Positions 47,671 to 61,929 of a stretch of DNA of 64,000 nucleotides are shown one piece after another. This DNA comes from Variovorax sp. V93 (GTDB lineage Bacteria; Pseudomonadota; Gammaproteobacteria; Burkholderiales; Burkholderiaceae_C). Position numbers and translations under genes: made by a program. A model generated the notes under the pieces. The model searched no databases. It had not been told where the DNA came from and saw only the letters and a list, made by a program, of their open reading frames with translations. The stretch's first letter is position 1. Each line of letters opens with the position of its first letter. The stretch lies in assembly GCF_041154485.1 (NCBI RefSeq), contig NZ_AP028669.1, positions 1,178,001-1,242,000 of the forward strand. Reading direction: 5' to 3'.

Positions 47671-48801
47671 ATGAGCCTCGCGGCTTATGCCTGCCACCCC
47701 GCGCGCTCGCGCGGGAGGCGCCATGCCGAGCCGCCGGCGCCCACGCGCGACGCCTTCCAGCGCGACCGCGACCGCATCGTGCATTCCACCGCGTTCCGGC
47801 GGCTGGTCTACAAGACGCAGGTTTTCCTGAACCACGAAGGCGACCTGTTCCGCACCCGGCTCACGCATTCGCTCGAAGTCGCGCAGCTGGGCCGTTCCAT
47901 CGCACGGGCCCTGCGCATCAACGAGGATCTGGTGGAGGCGATCGCCCTCGCGCACGACCTTGGCCACACGCCGTTCGGCCATGCGGGGCAGGACGCGCTC
48001 AACGCCTGCATGGAAGGCCACGGCGGCTTCGAGCACAACCTGCAGAGCCTGCGCGTGGTCGATGCGCTGGAGCACCGCTATCCGCAGTACGACGGCCTGA
48101 ATCTCAGCTTCGAGACGCGCGAGGGCATCCTCAAGCACTGCTCGCGCGCCAATGCCGAGCGCCTGGAGGCCGGCGAGCCGAACGGCGTGGCGCGTCGCTT
48201 CCTCGATCGCACGCAGCCGGGCCTCGAGGCGCAGCTTTGCAATCTGGCCGACGCGATCGCCTACAACGCGCACGACATCGACGACGGCGTGCGCTCGGGG
48301 CTCATCAACGTCGAGCAGCTCGGCGAGGTGGAGCTGTTCGAGCGCTACCGCCGCGAAGCGCTGGCCGAGTACCCCCGGCTGGAAGGGCGGCGCGTGCTCT
48401 ACGAAACCATCCGGCGCATGCTGAGCGCCCAGGTCTACGATGTGATCGACGCCACCCGTGCGGCCCTGGAAACCGCGAAGCCGGTCGATGCCGACGGTGT
48501 GCGCAACGCGCCGCCGCTCGTTGCGTTCAGCGAAACCATGCAGGCGCAATCCAACGAGCTCAAGACCTTCCTGTTCCGCAACCTGTATCGCCATCCGCAG
48601 GTGAGGCAGACCACCGACCAGGCGCAGCAGGTGGTGCGGGAATTGTTCGAGGCCTATCTGGAGCGCGGCGCCGAGATGCCCGTTTCCTACGCGGACCGCC
48701 ACGACCGGCATCGCGCCGTGGCCGACTACATCGCCGGCATGACCGACCGCTTCGCCATGCGCGAGCATGAACGGCTGACCGGCCGGCGGGGGATTTCATG
48801 A
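47671..48801 (+). CDS. dgt: Deoxyguanosinetriphosphate triphosphohydrolase-like protein (dGTPase)
   Basis: 376-residue HD-domain dNTP triphosphohydrolase. Metal ligands His66 (RLTHSLEV) and His95-Asp96 (LAHDLGHTPFGHAGQ) are present, with a further Asp in NLADAIAYNAHDIDDG. It hydrolyses dNTPs to nucleoside and triphosphate. The ATG at 47671 follows aroB by 22 bp, an arrangement seen across Burkholderiales. Confidence 0.92.
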   Translation: MSLAAYACHPARSRGRRHAEPPAPTRDAFQRDRDRIVHSTAFRRLVYKTQVFLNHEGDLFRTRLTHSLEVAQLGRSIARALRINEDLVEAIALAHDLGHTPFGHAGQDALNACMEGHGGFEHNLQSLRVVDALEHRYPQYDGLNLSFETREGILKHCSRANAERLEAGEPNGVARRFLDRTQPGLEAQLCNLADAIAYNAHDIDDGVRSGLINVEQLGEVELFERYRREALAEYPRLEGRRVLYETIRRMLSAQVYDVIDATRAALETAKPVDADGVRNAPPLVAFSETMQAQSNELKTFLFRNLYRHPQVRQTTDQAQQVVRELFEAYLERGAEMPVSYADRHDRHRAVADYIAGMTDRFAMREHERLTGRRGIS

Positions 48802-50054
48802 ATTCTGCGGCCATCGCCTCCGCGCGCGTTCCCGCCGCCGCCTTTGCCGTGGTGCTCGGCGGCGTCAGCGCCGCGCTGCACCTGGGCAAGCTGCCGCCCG
48901 CGGTGCCGGCGCTGCAGGCGTCGCTCGGCATCGACCTGGTCGAGGCCGGGTTCCTGCTGTCGCTGGTGCAGGTGGCGAGCATGAGCATGGGACTGATCGC
49001 CGGACTCGCGGCCGACACGATCGGCCTGCGCCGCAGCATGCTGACCGGCCTCGTGGTGCTGACGGTAGCGAGCCTGTTGGGCGGCGCCGTCGGCGCGGGG
49101 CTCCTGGGCGGCGCCTTTGCGGTGCAATGGCTGCTCGGCCTGCGCGCGCTCGAAGGCATCGGCTTTCTGCTGGCGGTCATGCCGGGGCCGGGGCTGATCC
49201 GCGCATTGACCCCTGCTGGTGCGGACAAGGCCGCGCTGGGCGTCTGGGGCGCCTACATGCCGCTCGGTGTTGCGCTTGCGCTGCTTTTCGGGCCCGCATT
49301 GATCGCCTGGGGCGGATGGGCCGACTGGTGGTGGACGCTGTCGGCCGTGTCGGCCGCGGCGGCGCTCTGGTTGTGGCTGGCGGTGCCCGCGGACGCGTTT
49401 CGTGCGGCTGGCGGCATGGCCGGCGGCTGGCCGTCGCGCCTGCGCGCCACGGTCGGCGCACGCGCTCCCTGGATGATCGCGCTGACCTTTGCCGTGTATT
49501 CGGCCCAGTGGATGGCGGTGATCGGCTTTCTTCCGGCCATCTATGCCGGTGCCGGCGTACCGGCCGGCTGGGGCGCGGTGCTCACTGCGGCGGCGGCCGC
49601 GATGAACATCGTCGGCAACGTCGCGGGCGGCCGCTGGCTGCAGCGCGGTGTCGCGCCCGAGCGCCTGCTCCAGGCGGGTTTCCTGGCCATGGCGCTGGGC
49701 GGTCTTGCGGCCTTCGCGCAGGTGGGGCAGGGCGCCGACGCATTCGGCCTGCCGCCGGTGCTTCGCTACGCCGCGATCTGCGTCTTTTCGCTCGGCGGCG
49801 GCATGGTGCCGGCGACCCTGTTTTTGCTCGGTGTCCGGCTGGCGCCGGGCCCGTCCACGGTTTCCACCACCGTCGGGCTCATGCAGCAGGCGTCTTCGCT
49901 GGGGCAGTTTCTGGCGCCGCCGGCGGTGGCCTGGGTGGCGCTGCGCGCCGGCGGCTGGCACTGGACCTGGACTGCCACGCTCGCATGTTCGCTGGCGGGC
50001 ATGGCCCTGGCGCGGCGCCTCGGCAAAATTCGCCCTGCGGCGGAGGTGGCATGA
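48798..50054 (+). CDS. Major facilitator superfamily transporter, CynX/NimT-like
   Basis: 418-residue inner-membrane carrier with about twelve hydrophobic segments and an MFS loop (GLIAGLAADTIGLRRSM) between helices 2 and 3. Similar to CynX/NimT cyanate or nitroimidazole transporters. Substrate unknown. It overlaps dgt by 4 bp and the DUF1415 gene by 4 bp. Confidence 0.85.
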   Translation: MNSAAIASARVPAAAFAVVLGGVSAALHLGKLPPAVPALQASLGIDLVEAGFLLSLVQVASMSMGLIAGLAADTIGLRRSMLTGLVVLTVASLLGGAVGAGLLGGAFAVQWLLGLRALEGIGFLLAVMPGPGLIRALTPAGADKAALGVWGAYMPLGVALALLFGPALIAWGGWADWWWTLSAVSAAAALWLWLAVPADAFRAAGGMAGGWPSRLRATVGARAPWMIALTFAVYSAQWMAVIGFLPAIYAGAGVPAGWGAVLTAAAAAMNIVGNVAGGRWLQRGVAPERLLQAGFLAMALGGLAAFAQVGQGADAFGLPPVLRYAAICVFSLGGGMVPATLFLLGVRLAPGPSTVSTTVGLMQQASSLGQFLAPPAVAWVALRAGGWHWTWTATLACSLAGMALARRLGKIRPAAEVA

Positions 50055-50626
50055 CCGGTCCGGCGACAATCGATGCCATCCAGGCCGAAGCCGACATGCG
50101 GCGCTGGCTCGAACGCGCGGTGATCGGTCTCAACCTGTGCCCGTTCGCGAAAGCGGTGCACGCGAAGGCGCAGATCCGCTATGCCGTGTACCTGCCCACC
50201 GACGAAGCCGCGCTGATCGACATGCTCCTGGCAGAGGCCGATGAACTCGCCGCGCTCGATGCCTCCGTGCGCGACACCACCTTGCTGATAGCACCCAACA
50301 CCTTGGCCGATTTTCTGGACTTCAACGACTTCACGGCGCGCGCCGAACGCCGGCTCGCGCGCGCGGGTTTCGACGGCGTGTTTCAGCTCGCGAGCTTTCA
50401 TCCGCGGTTCCAGTTTGCAGGTACCGAGGCCGACGACATTGGCAATGCCACCAACCGCGCGCCGTACCCCACGCTGCACCTGCTGCGCGAAGACAGCGTG
50501 AGCCGCGCGGTCGAGGCCTTTCCCGAGGCCGAAGCCATTTTCGAACGCAACATCGAGACGCTTGAAGCGCTGGGGCCGGATGGCTGGGCCGCGCTGGATG
50601 TAGGCCCGGGGAGCGCCCGGCCATGA
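50051..50626 (+). CDS. DUF1415 domain-containing protein
   Basis: 191-residue cytoplasmic protein of the DUF1415 family: RRWLERAVIGLNLCPFAKAVH, LIAPNTLADFLDFNDF and FQLASFHPRFQFAGTEADD are its conserved blocks, with a conserved CPFAK cysteine near residue 30 and two histidines. No function is established. Overlaps its two neighbours by 4 bp, so it is co-translated with the MFS carrier and the methyltransferase. Confidence 0.85.
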   Translation: MTGPATIDAIQAEADMRRWLERAVIGLNLCPFAKAVHAKAQIRYAVYLPTDEAALIDMLLAEADELAALDASVRDTTLLIAPNTLADFLDFNDFTARAERRLARAGFDGVFQLASFHPRFQFAGTEADDIGNATNRAPYPTLHLLREDSVSRAVEAFPEAEAIFERNIETLEALGPDGWAALDVGPGSARP

Positions 50627-51507
50627 GCGCGCAAGCAACCAGCAGGGCCGTGAAGACGGCCAAGACCGCCAAGGCCGAGGCCGAACTGGCGGAGGTCCTG
50701 CGGCCCGGCCAGTCCATCGAGCTTTTGAAGGAGCTACACATCCTCACGCGCGAAGGCCGGCTCAACCAGGATTCGCGGCGCAAGCTCAAGCAGGTCTACC
50801 ACCTGTTCCAGTTCATCGAGCAGCTGCTGCGCGAACTGCCGGGCGGCGGCGCGGAAGCCACGCTGGCCGACCATGGCGCCGGCAAGTCGTACTTGGGCTT
50901 CATCATCTACGACCTGTTCTTCCGCTCGCGCCAGGGTGGCCACGTCTACGGCATCGAGACGCGCAGTGAACTGGTCGAGAAATCGCGCGCATTGGCACGC
51001 CAGCTCGGCTTCGACCGCATGTCCTTCCTGAACCTCACCGTGGCCGAGTCGGCCCAGGCGAGCGAGCTGCCGGAGCGCATCGACGTGGTCACCGCGCTGC
51101 ACGCCTGCGACACGGCCACCGACGACGCGATCGCCTTCGGGCTCGCGAAGAAGGCGCGCTGCATGGTGCTGGTGCCCTGCTGCCAGGCCGAGGTGGCGGC
51201 CTGCCTGCGCGAAACCAAGGCGCTGGCCCTGTCGCGCACGCCATTGGCCGAGCTTTGGCGCCATCCGCTGCACACGCGCGAAATCGGCAGCCAGCTCACC
51301 AACGTGCTGCGCTGCCTGTACCTCGAGGCCCATGGCTACAGCGTCACCGTCACCGAACTGGTGGGCTGGGAGCACAGCATGAAGAACGAGCTGATCCTGG
51401 CGCGCCACACCGGGCAGCGCAAGGCCGGTGCGGCGGCGCGGCTCGGCGAACTGCTGTCGCAGTTCGGGCTCGACACTCTGGGCGAGACGCGGTTCCGCCT
51501 GCACTGA
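50623..51507 (+). CDS. SAM-dependent methyltransferase-like protein (GSTCD/Methyltransf_32 type)
   Basis: 294-residue protein. A central Rossmann methyltransferase domain starts near residue 84 (ADHGAGKSYLGFIIYDLFF, then VYGIETRSELVEKSR), followed by VVTALHACDTATDDAIAFG and LVPCCQAE. These DxGxGKGY-like and PCCQ motifs are those of the GSTCD-related methyltransferases, whose substrates are unknown. Last member of the overlapping aroK-to-methyltransferase run. Confidence 0.8.
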   Translation: MSAQATSRAVKTAKTAKAEAELAEVLRPGQSIELLKELHILTREGRLNQDSRRKLKQVYHLFQFIEQLLRELPGGGAEATLADHGAGKSYLGFIIYDLFFRSRQGGHVYGIETRSELVEKSRALARQLGFDRMSFLNLTVAESAQASELPERIDVVTALHACDTATDDAIAFGLAKKARCMVLVPCCQAEVAACLRETKALALSRTPLAELWRHPLHTREIGSQLTNVLRCLYLEAHGYSVTVTELVGWEHSMKNELILARHTGQRKAGAAARLGELLSQFGLDTLGETRFRLH

Positions 51508-51541
51508 GCTCCCTCCAAAGCGCATAGCGTCACGTCACGCC

Positions 51542-52237
51542 ATGGCCCGTCTGCCCCGTCTCACGCTCCCCGGCCTGCCACACCACGTGATCCAGCGCGG
51601 CAACAACCGCCAGGCCATCTTCATCGACCGCGCCGACCACGAGCGGCTGCTCGGCCTGATGGCGGACGCGGCCCCGCGCTTCGGCGTGGCACTGCATGCC
51701 TACGTGCTGATGGACAACCATTTCCATCTGCTGGCCACGCCCGACACGGCCACCGGGCTGCCGCAGTTCATGCAGGCGGTGGGGCGCAGCTACGTGCGCT
51801 ATTTCAACGACCGCCACGGTCGCAGCGGCACCCTGTGGGAAGGGCGCTACCGATCGACCTTGATCCAGACCGACCGCTATCTGCTGACCTGCATGGCGTA
51901 CATCGACCTGAACCCCGTGCGGGCCGGCATGGTGTCGGACGCGCGCGACTTTCCATGGTCCAGCCATGGGCATTACGCAGGCCTGCGGCATGACAGGCTG
52001 CTGACGCCGCATCCGCTCTACTGGGAGCTGGGCAACACCCCCTTTGCCCGCGAGGCGGCGTACGTCGAACTGGTGCGCGGCGGCGTGCGTGCGGCCGACC
52101 AGGGCACGCTGACCGAGGCCACCTTGCGGGGCTGGGCAGCCGGCGATGCGGATTTTCTTGCGTCGCTTCAGAAAGCGACCGAACGCCGCGTTGCCAAAGC
52201 CAAGGCCGGGCGTCCGCCGGCGGCGTCCGATTCCTGA
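51542..52237 (+). CDS. REP-associated tyrosine transposase-like protein (RAYT, IS200/Y1 superfamily)
   Basis: 231-residue single-strand DNA transposase. It has the HUH motif in MDNHFHLLATPD (about residues 55-66) and the candidate catalytic Tyr in GRSYVRYFNDRHGRSGTLWEGRY near 84-104, plus the CMAYIDLNPVRAGMV block typical of RAYTs. It looks intact. There is no partner tnpB and no clear terminal inverted repeat; downstream lie two related AT-rich motifs resembling those found next to this family. Probably a domesticated element acting on REP-like hairpins. Confidence 0.85.
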   Translation: MARLPRLTLPGLPHHVIQRGNNRQAIFIDRADHERLLGLMADAAPRFGVALHAYVLMDNHFHLLATPDTATGLPQFMQAVGRSYVRYFNDRHGRSGTLWEGRYRSTLIQTDRYLLTCMAYIDLNPVRAGMVSDARDFPWSSHGHYAGLRHDRLLTPHPLYWELGNTPFAREAAYVELVRGGVRAADQGTLTEATLRGWAAGDADFLASLQKATERRVAKAKAGRPPAASDS

Positions 52238-52293
52238 GCTGAAGCTTCCCAGCGCAGTACTTCGAGGGGAGTCTTTGCTATCTTTATTGATAT

Positions 52294-52347
52294 GTCCCTA
52301 ATTTTATTCTGACCATAAGAGTCGGGATTTAATTAGAATCTGACCCC
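52294..52347. repeat. Tandem degenerate motifs flanking the RAYT gene
   Basis: Two related units in AT-rich DNA: GTCCCTAATTTTATTCTGAC at 52294-52313 and a longer one at 52321-52347 that begins GTCGGGATTTAATTAG and ends CTGACCCC. Both pass from GTC through an ATTTnATT core to CTGACC. I recall such TCTGACCCC/TCCCTAATTTT sequences recurring beside RAYT genes in diverse proteobacteria. They are probably relics of the transposase's target or end sequence. Confidence 0.5.
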
Positions 52348-52358
52348 ATTTAAAGTGT

Positions 52359-52387
52359 TTGGCATTCTTTGTGCATCGCAATATCCT
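52359..52387 (+). promoter_or_regulatory. Sigma-70 type promoter of gltBD
   Basis: A -35 box TTGGCA (52359-52364), a 17-bp spacer and a -10 box TATCCT (52382-52387) lie 33 bp before the gltB ATG, which has GAAGGAG as ribosome site. It starts 12 bp after the RAYT-flank motif. Confidence 0.65.
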
Positions 52388-52420
52388 TCTCTTCCCTGCG
52401 AAAAACTGAAGGAGTGCGCC

Positions 52421-57169
<4,749 letters not shown>

Positions 57170-57203
57170 GCGGCAACGAAAACGAAGAACAGAGGAAAGC
57201 ACG

Positions 57204-58682
<1,479 letters not shown>

Positions 58683-58698
58683 TTTTTGTTTCAGTTTT

Positions 58699-58720
58699 GC
58701 GGGGCCGGCCACGGCCCCGC
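58699..58720 (+). terminator. GC-rich hairpin after gltD
   Basis: Perfect 9-bp stem GCGGGGCCG/CGGCCCCGC with a GCCA loop, 16 bp past the gltD stop. No T tract follows; instead TATCAT, a possible -10 box for the mla operon, begins directly after it. Confidence 0.5.
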
Positions 58721-58741
58721 TATCATTCGCGGAAACCGCAT

Positions 58742-58774
58742 GCCGGGATGCCTGAGAAGGTGCCCGGCTTTTTT
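58742..58774 (+). terminator. Terminator-like hairpin directly before mlaF
   Basis: A 6-bp stem GCCGGG/CCCGGC with a 15-base loop is followed by six T (58769-58774). The run of T ends 6 bp before the mlaF ATG. It may end gltBD transcripts or act as an attenuator in the leader of the mla operon. Confidence 0.65.
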
Positions 58775-58780
58775 ATTGAG

Positions 58781-59608
58781 ATGGAATCAGCCGCACCACC
58801 GCCACACCCCTTTGTCGAATTCCGCGACGTTTCGTTCGGCTACGGCGCGCGGGCGATCCTCGGCGGTGTGTCGTTTGCCGTGCCGCGCGGCAAGGTGACG
58901 GCGCTGATGGGCGCCTCGGGCGGCGGCAAGACCACCGTGCTGCGGCTCATCGGCGGCCAGCAGCGGGCGCAGCGCGGCGAGGTGCTTTTCGACGGCCAGG
59001 ACGTCGGCAGGTTCGATGCTGCCGGGCTGTACAAGGCGCGGCGCCGCATGGGCATGCTGTTCCAGTTCGGGGCCCTGTTCACCGACATGAGCGTGTTCGA
59101 CAACGTCGCGTTTCCGCTGCGCGAGCACACGCAGCTCTCGGAAGCGCTGGTGCGCGACATCGTGCTCATGAAGCTCGACGCGGTGGGCTTGCGCGGCGCG
59201 CGCGACCTGATGCCCAGCGAGGTGTCCGGCGGCATGGCGCGGCGCGTGGCCCTCGCGCGCGCCATTGCGCTCGATCCCGACCTCGTGATGTATGACGAAC
59301 CCTTTGCCGGCCTCGACCCGATTTCCCTCGGCACGGCCGCGCGGCTGATCCGCCAGCTCAACGACACGCTGGGGCTGACCAGCATCGTCGTGTCGCACGA
59401 TCTCGAGGAAACCTTCCGCATCGCCGACCACGTGATCATCCTGGCCAACGGCGGCATCGCTGCGCAGGGCACGCCTGCAGAGGTGCGCGAGAGCGCCGAT
59501 CCATTGGTGCATCAGTTCGTCAATGCACTGCCCGACGGGCCGGTGCACTTTCACTACCCCGTTGTCGGCATCGAGGAAGATTTCGGCAATGGAGGAGGGC
59601 AGGCATGA
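58781..59608 (+). CDS. mlaF: Phospholipid ABC transporter ATP-binding protein MlaF
   Basis: 275-residue ATPase of the MlaFEDB complex that maintains outer-membrane lipid asymmetry. Walker A is GASGGGKTT near residue 47, the signature is SEVSGGMARRVALARA, and Walker B is LVMYDEPFAGLDP; the last about 25 residues form the extension that contacts MlaB. The start at 58781 fits homologues, although its ribosome site is weak; ATG 58748 is an in-frame alternative within the preceding hairpin. Confidence 0.93.
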   Translation: MESAAPPPHPFVEFRDVSFGYGARAILGGVSFAVPRGKVTALMGASGGGKTTVLRLIGGQQRAQRGEVLFDGQDVGRFDAAGLYKARRRMGMLFQFGALFTDMSVFDNVAFPLREHTQLSEALVRDIVLMKLDAVGLRGARDLMPSEVSGGMARRVALARAIALDPDLVMYDEPFAGLDPISLGTAARLIRQLNDTLGLTSIVVSHDLEETFRIADHVIILANGGIAAQGTPAEVRESADPLVHQFVNALPDGPVHFHYPVVGIEEDFGNGGGQA

Positions 59609-59696
59609 GCGCAGCGATGGACCGCCCCCAGCAAGCGAAGACCCCCTCGGGGGGCAGCGAGGACACGAAGTGCCGAGCGTGGGGGCAGCCATGAGC
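59599..59696. repeat. 11-of-12-bp direct repeats bounding an 86-bp insertion between mlaF and mlaE
   Basis: GCAGGCATGAGC (59599-59610) at the mlaF stop and GCAGCCATGAGC (59685-59696) at the mlaE start differ at one base. Each contains an ATGAGC. Between them lies repeat copy 2. The layout looks like an insertion with target duplication that separated two formerly overlapping genes. Confidence 0.55.
59639..59690. repeat. Tract-rich interspersed intergenic repeat, copy 2
   Basis: C5T-C-G6 hairpin, then GACACGAAGTGCCGAGC and a closing GTGGGGGC; same order of blocks as copy 1 at 8126-8177. A further CCGCCCCC upstream (59622-59629) can pair with the closing G tract. It ends exactly at the mlaE start codon, so it may affect translation of mlaE. 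Confidence 0.65.
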
Positions 59697-60473
59697 TGGT
59701 GGAACCCCGCCGACATCGGCTTTGCCGTGCGCAGCAAGCTGGCCGACCTGGGCTACGGCGCCAAGCTGTTCCTGCGCCTGCTGGTGCGGGGGGCACGAAG
59801 CTTGCAGCGCTTCGGCCTGGTGCGCGACCAGATCCATTTCCTGGGCAACTACTCGCTGGCCATCATTGCGGTGTCGGGGCTCTTCGTCGGCTTCGTGCTG
59901 GGCCTGCAGATGTACTACGCGCTGCAGCGCTACGGCTCGTCCGAGGCGCTCGGACTTTTGGTGGCACTGAGCCTGGTGCGCGAGCTCGGGCCGGTGGTGG
60001 CGGCCCTGCTGTTCACGGGGCGTGCCGGCACTTCGCTCACCGCGGAGATCGGCCTCATGAAGGCCGGCGAGCAGCTCAGCGCCATGGAGATGATGGCGGT
60101 CGACCCGGTGCAGCGCATTCTTGCGCCGCGTTTCTGGGCCGGCGTGATCACGATGCCGCTGCTGGCGGCCGTGTTCAGCGCGGTCGGCATCATGGGCGGC
60201 TACGTGGTGGGCGTGCTGATGCTGGGTGTCGACCCGGGCGCGTTCTGGGGCCAGATGCAGGGCGGCGTCGACGTCTGGCGCGACGTGGGCAACGGCGTGA
60301 TCAAGAGCATCGTGTTCGGTTTCACCGTGACCTTCATCGCGCTGCTGCAGGGCTACGAGGCCCAGCCAACGCCCGAAGGCGTGTCGCGCGCGACGACGCG
60401 CACGGTGGTGATGGCGTCGCTCTCGGTGCTCGGGCTCGACTTCCTGCTCACGGCCATGATGTTCAGTATTTGA
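59691..60473 (+). CDS. mlaE: Phospholipid ABC transporter permease MlaE
   Basis: 260-residue inner-membrane permease. The MlaE family block is clear: FLGNYSLAIIAVSGLFVGFVLG, LVRELGPVVAALLFTGRAGTSLTAEIGLMK and the coupling region VDPVQRILAPRFWAG. Works with MlaF, MlaD and MlaB. The start at 59691 gives the expected length; it lies 82 bp after mlaF because of the inserted repeat, and its immediate upstream GGGGGCAGCC is a poor ribosome site. Confidence 0.94.
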   Translation: MSWWNPADIGFAVRSKLADLGYGAKLFLRLLVRGARSLQRFGLVRDQIHFLGNYSLAIIAVSGLFVGFVLGLQMYYALQRYGSSEALGLLVALSLVRELGPVVAALLFTGRAGTSLTAEIGLMKAGEQLSAMEMMAVDPVQRILAPRFWAGVITMPLLAAVFSAVGIMGGYVVGVLMLGVDPGAFWGQMQGGVDVWRDVGNGVIKSIVFGFTVTFIALLQGYEAQPTPEGVSRATTRTVVMASLSVLGLDFLLTAMMFSI

Positions 60474-60511
60474 AGGAGCTCCGGCTCCAATCGTTCTAGA
60501 GAGTGCAAACC

Positions 60512-61003
60512 ATGCAACGTTCCAACAACGACATCTGGGTCGGCCTGTTCGTGCTGATCGGCGGCGCGGCGCTGCTGTTCCTCGCGCTGCAGTCGGCCAA
60601 CCTGCTGAGCCTGAATTTCCAGAAGACCTACAACGTCACCGCGCGTTTCGACAACATCGGCGGCCTCAAGCCGCAAACGGCGGTCAAGAGCGCCGGCGTG
60701 GTGGTCGGCCGCGTGGAATCCATCTCGTTCGACGACAAGTCTTTTCAGGCCAGCGTCACACTGGCATTGCAAAACCGTTACAGTTTTCCCAAGGACAGCT
60801 CGCTCAAGATCCTGACCAGTGGCCTGCTCGGCGAGCAGTACATCGGAATCGAGGCGGGCGCCGAGGAGAAGAACCTGCAAGCCGGCGACACCGTCACCTC
60901 GACCCAGTCGGCCGTGGTGCTGGAAAACCTGATCAGCCAGTTCCTCTACAGCAAGGCGGCCGAAGGAAACACTTCGACGCCGGGAACAGCCAACAAGAAA
61001 TGA
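60512..61003 (+). CDS. mlaD: Phospholipid-binding MCE protein MlaD
   Basis: 163-residue periplasmic protein anchored by one N-terminal helix (about 8-30) with an MCE domain (YNVTARFDNIGGLKPQTAVKSAGVVVGRV) and a hydrophobic loop LTSGLLGEQYIGIEAG. Forms a hexameric ring on MlaE. A GTG at 60503 is an alternative start. Its stop overlaps mlaA by 4 bp. Confidence 0.95.
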   Translation: MQRSNNDIWVGLFVLIGGAALLFLALQSANLLSLNFQKTYNVTARFDNIGGLKPQTAVKSAGVVVGRVESISFDDKSFQASVTLALQNRYSFPKDSSLKILTSGLLGEQYIGIEAGAEEKNLQAGDTVTSTQSAVVLENLISQFLYSKAAEGNTSTPGTANKK

Positions 61004-61746
61004 AAACAAGCTTTTTTTCGCCATTTGCTATCAATAAAATAGCGAAATACGCCCGCTGGGCGGGTGCAGCCGCCGCTTTTTCGCTCATCGCGGGATGCGC
61101 AACCGGCCCCGGGGCCAATCCGGCCGACCCTTTCGAGCCCATGAACCGAGGCATCACCCGCTTCAACGACACGGTCGACGAGGCCGTGCTCGTGCCCGTG
61201 GCCACCGCCTACCAGCGCGTGCTGCCTTCCATGGTGCGCACCGGCGTGGGCAATTTCTTCGGCAACCTGGGCGACGTCTGGAGCTTCGTCAACAGCGTGG
61301 CCCAGCTCAAGCTGCAGAACAGTGCTGAGACCTTCATGCGGGTCAATGTCAACACTTTGTTCGGGCTCGGCGGCCTTCTCGACATTGCCACCGAGGCGGG
61401 CATCGACCGCCACGAAGAGGATTTCGGCCAGACGCTGGGCCGCTGGGGCGTGGGCGCCGGACCGTACGTGGTGCTGCCGGTGTTCGGCCCGTCGACCCTG
61501 CGCGATACGGCCGCATTGCCGGTGGACCGCGCCGGCAGCGTGCTCGGCAACATGAACGACGTGGCCTGGCGCAATTCGCTGTCTTTCCTAGAGGCTGTCG
61601 ATACCCGGGCGAAGTACCTGCGCGCCGGCCGTTTGCTCGACGATGCGGCGCTCGACAAGTACACCTTCACGCGCGACGCCTTCCTGCAGCATCGCCGCAA
61701 CGACGTCTACGACGGCAATCCGCCTGACGACGAAGGCGGAAAATAA
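61000..61746 (+). CDS. mlaA: Outer-membrane phospholipid-removal lipoprotein MlaA (VacJ)
   Basis: 248-residue lipoprotein: lipobox LIAGC (Cys near 32), then DPFEPMNRGITRFND, VGNFFGNLGDVWSFVNS and the conserved GVGAGPYVVLPVFGPSTLRD. It extracts phospholipids from the outer leaflet and passes them to MlaC. Its presence inside the mla operon is the beta-proteobacterial arrangement. Confidence 0.95.
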   Translation: MKTSFFSPFAINKIAKYARWAGAAAAFSLIAGCATGPGANPADPFEPMNRGITRFNDTVDEAVLVPVATAYQRVLPSMVRTGVGNFFGNLGDVWSFVNSVAQLKLQNSAETFMRVNVNTLFGLGGLLDIATEAGIDRHEEDFGQTLGRWGVGAGPYVVLPVFGPSTLRDTAALPVDRAGSVLGNMNDVAWRNSLSFLEAVDTRAKYLRAGRLLDDAALDKYTFTRDAFLQHRRNDVYDGNPPDDEGGK

Positions 61747-61929
61747 AATACAAAAAGGCGCGGAAGAGGGGCTTTTCGCAGCCGGACAAGTGGTTTTCCC
61801 GCTTGCATCCGGTTTCAAGGCTTCACCTGCGCTTCAGGAACCCGGTCGGCTGGGAACCTGTCGAACACGTTCTTTGCAGGAGGCGCGGCCTCCGCCCGCC
61901 TGCAGATTTTCAAACTCGAAGGGATTGTC

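Noticed and set aside
58742..58774. TPP-riboswitch-like CTGAGA in the mlaF leader
   Set aside because: Only the single CTGAGA string matches; the partner conserved strings and helices of the thiamine riboswitch are absent and no thiamine gene is near.
61747..61929. A small gene or RNA in the mlaA-mlaC gap
   Set aside because: Short frames there overlap mlaA, lack a ribosome site and resemble no known product; no hairpin with T tract was seen.
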